Origin: Wuchereria bancrofti
Lineage: Eukaryota > Nematoda > Chromadorea > Rhabditida > Onchocercidae
Length of the DNA stretch: 64,000 nucleotides
Direction: 5' to 3'
NCBI GenBank assembly: GCA_005281725.1
Contig: SSBO01000009.1
Coordinates: 1,112,127-1,176,126 of the forward strand
Each line of letters starts with the position of its first letter. Within the stretch, counting starts at the first letter, position 1. Below, piece after piece: positions 57,062 through 64,000 of the stretch. The translations under genes and the position numbers were made by a program. The notes under the pieces were generated by a model. It ran no database searches. It was not told where the DNA came from and saw only the letters and a program-made list of their open reading frames with translations.

Positions 57062-58177
57062 TTATTTCAATTAGAATTAAATTGTTCCACAATCTTACAC
57101 TCTTATAATAATGGAAAATATTCAAAATTGTATATATTTTTTTAAGGAAATGTATTTTTTTGGAAAGTTTCTGAAATTGAAATTAAAATTTAATCAGAAT
57201 TAGATGAAATATGGAACAAATCGATTTCTGTTATGAATTATAGCAGTGAAATCATTTATTAAAAGCTTTCTTTAAATTTAAAAGTGAGAAAATATCTTAA
57301 AATTTAATTATCATTATTCTTTCTATCTTGCATTAAATTTTTGAATTATTAATAATTACAGACAACTAAAATTATTTATATAATTATTAGTTATATATTC
57401 ATAGCAGTAATATTGTTATTAAAACAGACATAACTTTTAAAATAGTTAAAACTTTTCCTATTTCCACAAGAAAAATTTTAATTTTCGGCAATTTTACATT
57501 GTTATTACTATTATTGTTATTATTATTATTATTATTATTTTATGGTAATCACTATTTCTTTGAAATTAGTATTTCATTGAACCAATTAGCAAATAATATT
57601 TGTGCACGTATAAATTGTTGAATAAATAATTTAAACGTAATTGGCATTTCGCACAATGATTGCAAAAAGAAAATCGAGTTTGTACAAAAAAAGAAAATAA
57701 AATTTAAAAATGCAAATTATAGATTTTCTTATACATTTATTATCCTTACAATTTTTTTTCTTTTTTTTTTGAAATTGCTTCTATATTTCATTTTATGTGA
57801 AAATTCTCGAATAATAAAAAAGTAGAAAAAAATGTTTAGTCACTTATTAAAAACAATAATCATTGCAACAAAGTAGATTTTCAAAATAAATTTTTGAAAA
57901 TTTAAAATGTACCTATGATAGCTATTAATGTGAAATTTAATTATATCATTTTAAATTGCTTGTTAAATTCTCAAAAATAAATTGCATGTGAAGCGCTGCA
58001 GTAATATCAGAATGGTATTAAACTTCGATGGTAAAGTCATAAAGTGGTTACAAAATTTAATCGTAAAACTCAACTGATCATAAGATTTTTTTTTTTTAAT
58101 TGTATAATTTTTAAATTAGCTTAGTTATAAATAAAATATCAAATAAATTTAGTATTCATTTTTGTTAATTATTATAG

Positions 58178-61100
58178 TCTTAAGCGAAATGCAGTTGAAA
58201 TGATCGGTGTTGCCGATAAAATAAGGTAAGTGGAAATTAAATGGTAATTAAAATTTTTGTTAAAAATGATTAAAATGAAGAAGGTAACAGATATTTTCTC
58301 TAGAATTAAGTAAAATAAGACTTAAAAATTTTAACCAAAATTAGGATTAATTTCGGAAGAAGAAAATTATCTGTTATGCTATGCTTATTTACTTATTTAT
58401 TTTTTTTGTTAACTAGAAAACAATTTAGTGAATAGTTAGTAATATCACAAAATTGCATATTTCAAGAAAAAGAATTTCAATAACTGCTAAATTTTACAAA
58501 TCATTGTCACATTTCCATCGGTCCACTAAAATTCATTTAAAATCTTAAAATTTTGAAATAGTTAATCAAAATATTAAAATATGCAATTTTTAAAAAGTTG
58601 CAAAAAAAGAAAATCGAACGCTTTGCTGACATTTCTATTATTTCTCATGAATGAAAGTTATTAAACAAATTCTAAGAATACAGAGCAATTGGCATCCAGC
58701 CAAGGCCAAGTGTCATCGATATGATTTAAAAATTATAAAATTGCTGAAATTTTGGGGAGAAAAAAAATTCAGCAAAATATGTGATGAATTTTGTTAAAAC
58801 AGAAATAAATTGAGCATTTTTTGGAAAAAAGCAAATAAATTCCATCTCGTTTTCTTGTAAATCTGGGAAAAGTACGCTAAATAATTTAATTGACGTAGCC
58901 CACGTAAAAAAGACGTAGCACATTCTTACGCACGTTATCGCAATAATTTAATGACAAAAAATATTTATTCCTCTGTTGTTTAAGTGATAAAAACTGTTTA
59001 AATTCATATTGAATTTGACAAAAAAAAAAAAAAATTCTTATTATGAATTGAAATTCGTAGTTTGCTATTTTGAAATTTTTATAAAATATACAATTTTTTC
59101 TTCGTCAAATTCAATCTATAATATCAATTTGAAAATATTTCAAGTAGTCCGAATTGATATGCAAACAGAGAAAAAGAAAAATAAAACCTATGAAATTTGA
59201 CGAATATTATTGTTCATTGAAGTGTGCGCAAATAAATAATTTTTGAGCTTTAAATAAATACTGAAAAAATAAAAAAATTCCGATGAATACAACGATAATA
59301 TTAATATAAATTCTTCTATAAATGTTTGCATTATCAAAGTATCACTTTAAAATCTACGCAAGCAACAATTTACCAATCAATTAAGTTTTATTTTATGTAG
59401 ATTTTTTTTTTAAATAATTAAATAAACAAAAAATAAAAAAAAATTTGAAAAAAAAAAATTTAATGGTTGTGTAATTTTCTGCACATATACATGTATGAAA
59501 GTAATAATTATCAACCCTATTTCATTCACTAAAATGAAAAAAAAAAGTTTTTTTTCAAAAAATTTGAAGCTTTAAATATTTCAATTGATAGATTTTTTTA
59601 ATTATGTAATTTTGCATGTACAATTTATAAATTAGAAACAATTTGAAAAAAAATTTAACTTTTAACTATTACTTTGCAAAGGATTACACGTGTAAGAATG
59701 TATTCATTGTTTAAATTAATAAATTAATATTCTTATTCTATGGTAATTTTTTTATAAGTTCGAACGTCAAAAGGTTATTTAGTAATTTTTAAGTAATAAT
59801 TATTACATTTTGTACTGAAATATTTCATCAGCATACTGTTATTTATTCAAATGTAATAGAATTTGTAATATAAAGTATTATTTAATTAAAAAAAAATCCA
59901 TATTTTTATGTATAATTGAATTATAATAAATTATTTTTTCATTCTCGAAAAAAGTTCAATCGATTTCGATCAATAAAATTGATTGAAATCAAATCGCTTC
60001 AAGCGTCCTTTTTTAAATTTATCTTTGTTTTTATTCCATTCCTATTTTCAAGCATTTTTGGCTTTCACAACAGTAACAGTTGTACAAATAATTGAATCAA
60101 ATATCACATACCATTTCATTTTCGATTTCCCATTTCGAAACATTTATTTATTCATTCATTCATTTGATGATTTACATATTTCTTTCATTTTATCATTATT
60201 CATCATTTTATGATTTTAACCTCTAAATTCAATTCTTTCACATTTTTAAAATTGAAAAATGCAAAAAACTTCTTTTTTTGAACTAATCATTGTTACTACA
60301 CATTCCAATAAATTTATAGTTCATTTTGAATGAAATGAATTCAATGTAAACTTTAATTATTGAATATTGAAAAATGCTATTTTACAATAATTATATTATC
60401 GGATAAAAATTTACTTGAAAACTTTTAATTTTACAATTTTTTAATAGTTTCATAGCATTAGCAAATGAGTGAAATCTAATTCTTAGAGAGTTTTCACTTT
60501 TTTTTTTTAAAATCTAACTATCAAATTTGCCATTGTTATCAGATAGTTGCGCATTAGCTTTACGAGAAATATATATCGATGATACTTTTTCAGAAAATTT
60601 TAATGTGTTCAGAAATTATTTCTAATTATTTATTAGCACTAAAAGCGTTAATTAGAGAACGATGCAACATTTTAAGGGAGAGATGAATTTTTGCGCTCAC
60701 CTGAATAACTCCATGAGATATTTGCGCATCAGTCATAACTAACGATCCAAAATAATTAAATAAACAAAAAATAAACAGTGTAAAATTTTTAATTTATTTT
60801 ATTTTAAACTTTATCACATTTAAACATTGAAACATTTGGTAATATCAATTTTTCATTCTCAATCTCAATAATTAAGAAAATTGTTGTGCTTATTAAACCG
60901 GAATAACGCTATCCGGTATCGATTTACATTTGAGAAAAAATGTATACATATAATTTCTGGAAAATTATTTCATTACACATTTTAAATTTTGAACTTTTTT
61001 GCTTTCCGTATTTCTATTCCTTTTTATATTTTAACCAAATATTTCATCCGAATATATCACTTATCTTGTTTGATGATATGTTGCTTGCTAATAATGGAAT

Positions 61101-63791
61101 TGTTTTCCGGTATAATTCCGGTGAAAAATTATTCATGTCGTATTCATGTCGTACGTTTATTCAATTATCATTTCATAGTGTTTCTTCCATTTCGTTTCGT
61201 CATTTCTGTTTTCTTGAAAATGTATATTGATCTGGGATAGGTTAATATCTATTTACGGTTAAATTCAATTTAAAATTTTTGATTTTCTCTTTAGCTTAGA
61301 TTTTCATTTTCCAATTAAAAGTATCAGATCAAACCGAACTACTTTTTAAAATTTGGAGTTTTTTTGCAAGATTTGAATCAAAACTCAATTTTAATAAGAA
61401 TACAAAATAATCTGGAAAGCACCGTGTTCGAAATAGAAAATGAATTACAATTTTAAATTTTAAAAATACATTTTTAAATATAATTTTAGTACAAATACAA
61501 TACAATTTTAAGTTAGGTGTGCAATTAAGATGCAAAATAAATCTTCGAACAAAATAAATTTATGCAATTTAATCTAAAATCAAATTTCGATTGATAATTT
61601 AACATTAACTTCATAAAACAATAAAATGATATTAAATAAATAATATATTTGATTCGATTTTAGAATGATAAAAGTAGTAATTTAATTAGTAAAGCATTTT
61701 AGTAGCAATTAAATGCTGAAATGTTCTGTGAAAGAAAATATTGAAAAAGTTCCAATTCTTTCAGTTCATTCATTCCAATCTTTTTTTAAGTGTTTTTTTT
61801 TTTACATGCATGATACGTGTGCATATTTAATGTAAATTATTTTCATTTAATTCAATGGTTTCTTTTTACGTGATACGTGTATAATATGAATCACTGAAAA
61901 GTACTTTTATTTAGCTCAAGCATTTTTTTTCTACGTCATAACTGTGTACTATGCATTGAGGTTACTGTCATTTAATTCAAACTAGTGAGTATTACTTCTT
62001 TTACATACGTAAAAATTGTTCTGAACGTGTACGTATATCACGTTCAGAACAGTTTTTATCAAATTCAATATCAAATACATATGATATAAATTTATGCACA
62101 TTCATATTATGAACATATTTTAGGATATTTAAAAATATTTTACATCAATTTTATGTCAAAGAAATTCATCTAAAATGCACACAGTTTATTATACAATTCA
62201 AACAATTCCAACATTACTGAAAATTTGAAAAAAAAAAAAAAAAAAAAAGAAATGAAAAAGTTTAAAAGAAAAATAAAAAAAAAAAAGATAGGAAAAAAGA
62301 ACGATCCACAAACTATATGGCTTATCGAATCAAACGAATTGTTAATGAAAAGCAAAATGGCGGAATAAGCATTTCAATATGAAAAAAAAAAAGGGCATGC
62401 AAACAAAAATTACTTTTCCAACGACTTTATTGCCTTTTTCATTTTTGCTTTTTGCCTTTTTTTTTGTATTATATTTTAAGGAAGAAAGGGTAAAAGAGAA
62501 GAAAAATTTATCGATCATTTTCTTTGATCTTAATATAAATATTTCATTCATGATCTATTCATTTGATCACTACTTATTTGTCAACTTTTTTATTCCAAAA
62601 AAGTAAACAAACTGTTTATTGTAAAAGCATTTTGTTATATTATCAATTTATTATTAATTATTGATGGTGCTATTTGTGCAGTTTCACTTTATTGCTTTCT
62701 ACTTTGTGTTTTCTACCGTACACTGTTATGTTATCTCATTTTTAAAAGTAATTTAATAATTTGATAAAGAATATCAGTTAGGTGACATTTCATAATATGT
62801 TATTATGCTCGCAATAAACATTTTAAGACATCGATGGAAAAGTTTTTTCTCAAATCAATCAGTAAAACTGAAATATCACTGGCTTAAAAGATAGTTATCA
62901 GAAAAATAAAAAAATTAAAATTCAACAGATCAACCAATAATATTTAATCTTTGATATTGCATTCATCCGAATGATTTCCCAAGATGATTTCAGGAATTGT
63001 GTTATATCAGTAATTACTTTTGCCATTTGTCAGGAAATTTACAAATTTTTAAAAATAAACGATGAAAAATTAAAATTTGCAGAGAAATGTCGCTATTCAA
63101 TCAAATGAAACTTAGTGTCGCAAAAGCATTACAATTCAGTATTGATGGCAATATATTTGAGATTCCGGAATGTGCGGCACTAATGACAACTGATAAGATT
63201 TCCATTAAAGTAGCTAATAACACTCAAATGTATTTATTTTGTGATCAATTTTTATTCTATCAAAATTAAATTTTAGAAATTACTAATATCAGAAAAAATC
63301 AAAAAGATACATTATGCATCCATTATCAGCCAACCAATTAAATAGCTGTTAATTAAATTGATGATGAATTAAAAAATTATGATATTATTGAGTAAGTAGA
63401 TGAATCACTTTTCAAACAATCAATTCCAAATGATATTTGCATGGAATTTAATTATAGAATACATTAGAATACATTGTATTCAAATAATTTAATAATTTTT
63501 TTTCAAGTTTTTGTTGAGATAATGTTTCAAAATTTTAATGAATTTATAAGTTAAAATTAACTGAAGTAAATTTGTGGAAAATGTTTTTTCTTTAATCATC
63601 AATTAATAATTTGCAATCTTTTATGTAATTTAATATTTACAACCATTAATTTTCTTTTTTTTTCATTTAGGATTAAAGCAACAGTGGATTTCATTGAACA
63701 TAATAATACAAATTTTAATATTCGTTTTCTGATACGAGATGAAAGGCGAAATAAGAAAACAATTATGTCTGCTAACCTCATATCTGGTACG
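58178..63791 (+). CDS. Unrecognised gene, three exons, partial at right edge
   Basis: Exons 58178-58225, 63083-63229 and 63671-63791 have good acceptors (TTATAG, TTTGCAG, TTTAG) and donors (AAG|GTAAGT, AT|GTATTT, ACG|GTATGT). All share phase 2 at their junctions, so one frame runs through. The encoded pieces are LKRNAVEMIGVADKIR, then EMSLFNQMKLSVAKALQ with IFEIPECAALMTTDKISIKV, then IKATVDFIEHNNTNFNIR and ERRNKKTIMSANLISGT. The gene begins upstream of 58178 (incoming phase 2) and continues past the window. Intron 1 is unusually long at 4.9 kb. Alternating hydrophobic residues in the last two exons suggest a beta-rich domain. I do not recognise the family. Confidence 0.6.
60701..60736 (-). 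CDS. Possible short first coding exon (MTDAQISHGVIQ)
   Basis: ATG at 60736 opens 12 codons that end in phase 0 at CAG|GTGAGC, a good donor, with no acceptor just upstream, as expected of a first exon. On the minus strand the next supported gene is CHP. CHP's first coding exon contains an internal in-frame phase-0 acceptor (GTTACAG|GAAGAT at 52626/52625), so this could be a distal alternative start of that gene. Phase agreement is one chance in three, so the link is tentative. Confidence 0.25.
62011..62057. repeat. Hairpin, 19-bp stem with 9-base loop
   Basis: AAAAATTGTTCTGAACGTG pairs with CACGTTCAGAACAGTTTTT with only one G-U wobble (in RNA). The stem is GC-richer than the surroundings. It is shorter than a usual pre-miRNA. 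Confidence 0.88.
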
Positions 63792-64000
63792 GTATGTTAC
63801 TTCGTTCATTTCTGTAACATTATTGGTTTACGGTATAATTGATTTACAGTATGCTAGATAGACCAAAAATTAGAGAAGAAAAATAAAAAGAAAGAATTCC
63901 AATAATCTTTCTAATCTTTCTCATAGTTAAATTTAATTACACTTTTTAGAATACGATGATATTATAAGCTATTAAATTTCTTTTTTTAATTTAAAATTAA

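Larger units (their letters stand above)
52656..58177. other. Interval upstream of CHP without a firm gene
   Basis: Slightly less AT-rich than the left half, but no exon chain can be built. Weak spots include a plus-strand frame at 56855-57061 starting MTTATALSINQSSS, and minus-strand fragments near 54600-54640 and 54825-54880. It holds a tandem duplication with a perfect palindrome (54137-54372). Confidence 0.45.
58226..63082. other. Long intron or interval of the right-hand gene
   Basis: 4.9 kb with no further exon fitting the plus-strand gene. It holds a minus-strand exon-like ATG segment (60736-60701), a hairpin (62011-62057), a degenerate repeat of about 70 bases (61795-61990) containing TGATACGTGT, and a purine/pyrimidine-rich low-complexity stretch at 62225-62300. 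Confidence 0.45.

Overview
The window is extremely AT-rich eukaryotic DNA. Its genes are split into many short exons with nematode-type splice sites (TTTTAG or TTTTCAG acceptors, GTAAGT-like donors). Intron density, long AT-rich introns and the closest-looking protein families (RME-1/EHD, a CHP-type EF-hand protein, PiT phosphate transporters) point to a nematode. I lean towards a spirurid or filarial worm, but that part is inference.

Layout. (1) 2.4-7.7 kb, minus strand: an rme-1/EHD dynamin-like ATPase gene, rebuilt as 12 coding exons (563 aa), plus a distal alternative first exon. (2) 7.7-31.3 kb: mostly gene-poor and rich in micro- and minisatellites. It holds two minus-strand exons of an unrecognised gene (18.8 and 22.6 kb) and several tandem repeats with periods of 35, 91, about 120 and 70 bp. 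(3) 31.35-31.42 kb: a tRNA-His(GTG) gene. (4) 31.5-36.8 kb, plus strand, and 38.7-45.1 kb, minus strand: two SLC20/PiT sodium-phosphate symporters arranged tail to tail. Both have 14 coding exons with the same phases, so they are an inverted duplicate pair (513 and 524 aa). (5) 50.2-52.7 kb, minus strand: a calcineurin B homologous protein (CHP1/PBO-1 type), 7 coding exons, 191 aa. (6) 58.2 kb to the right edge, plus strand: three phase-compatible exons of an unrecognised gene that runs off the window.

The genes do not form one pathway. RME-1 acts in endocytic recycling, the PiT proteins import phosphate, and CHP proteins regulate Na+/H+ exchangers and membrane traffic. The most interesting signals are structural. 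Alternative first exons join an in-frame acceptor inside the proximal first coding exon at one locus clearly (rme-1) and at two others plausibly. In the PiT pair, duplicated splice-site or exon-end sequence lies inside introns in three separate places. I did not find a clear new multi-gene system.
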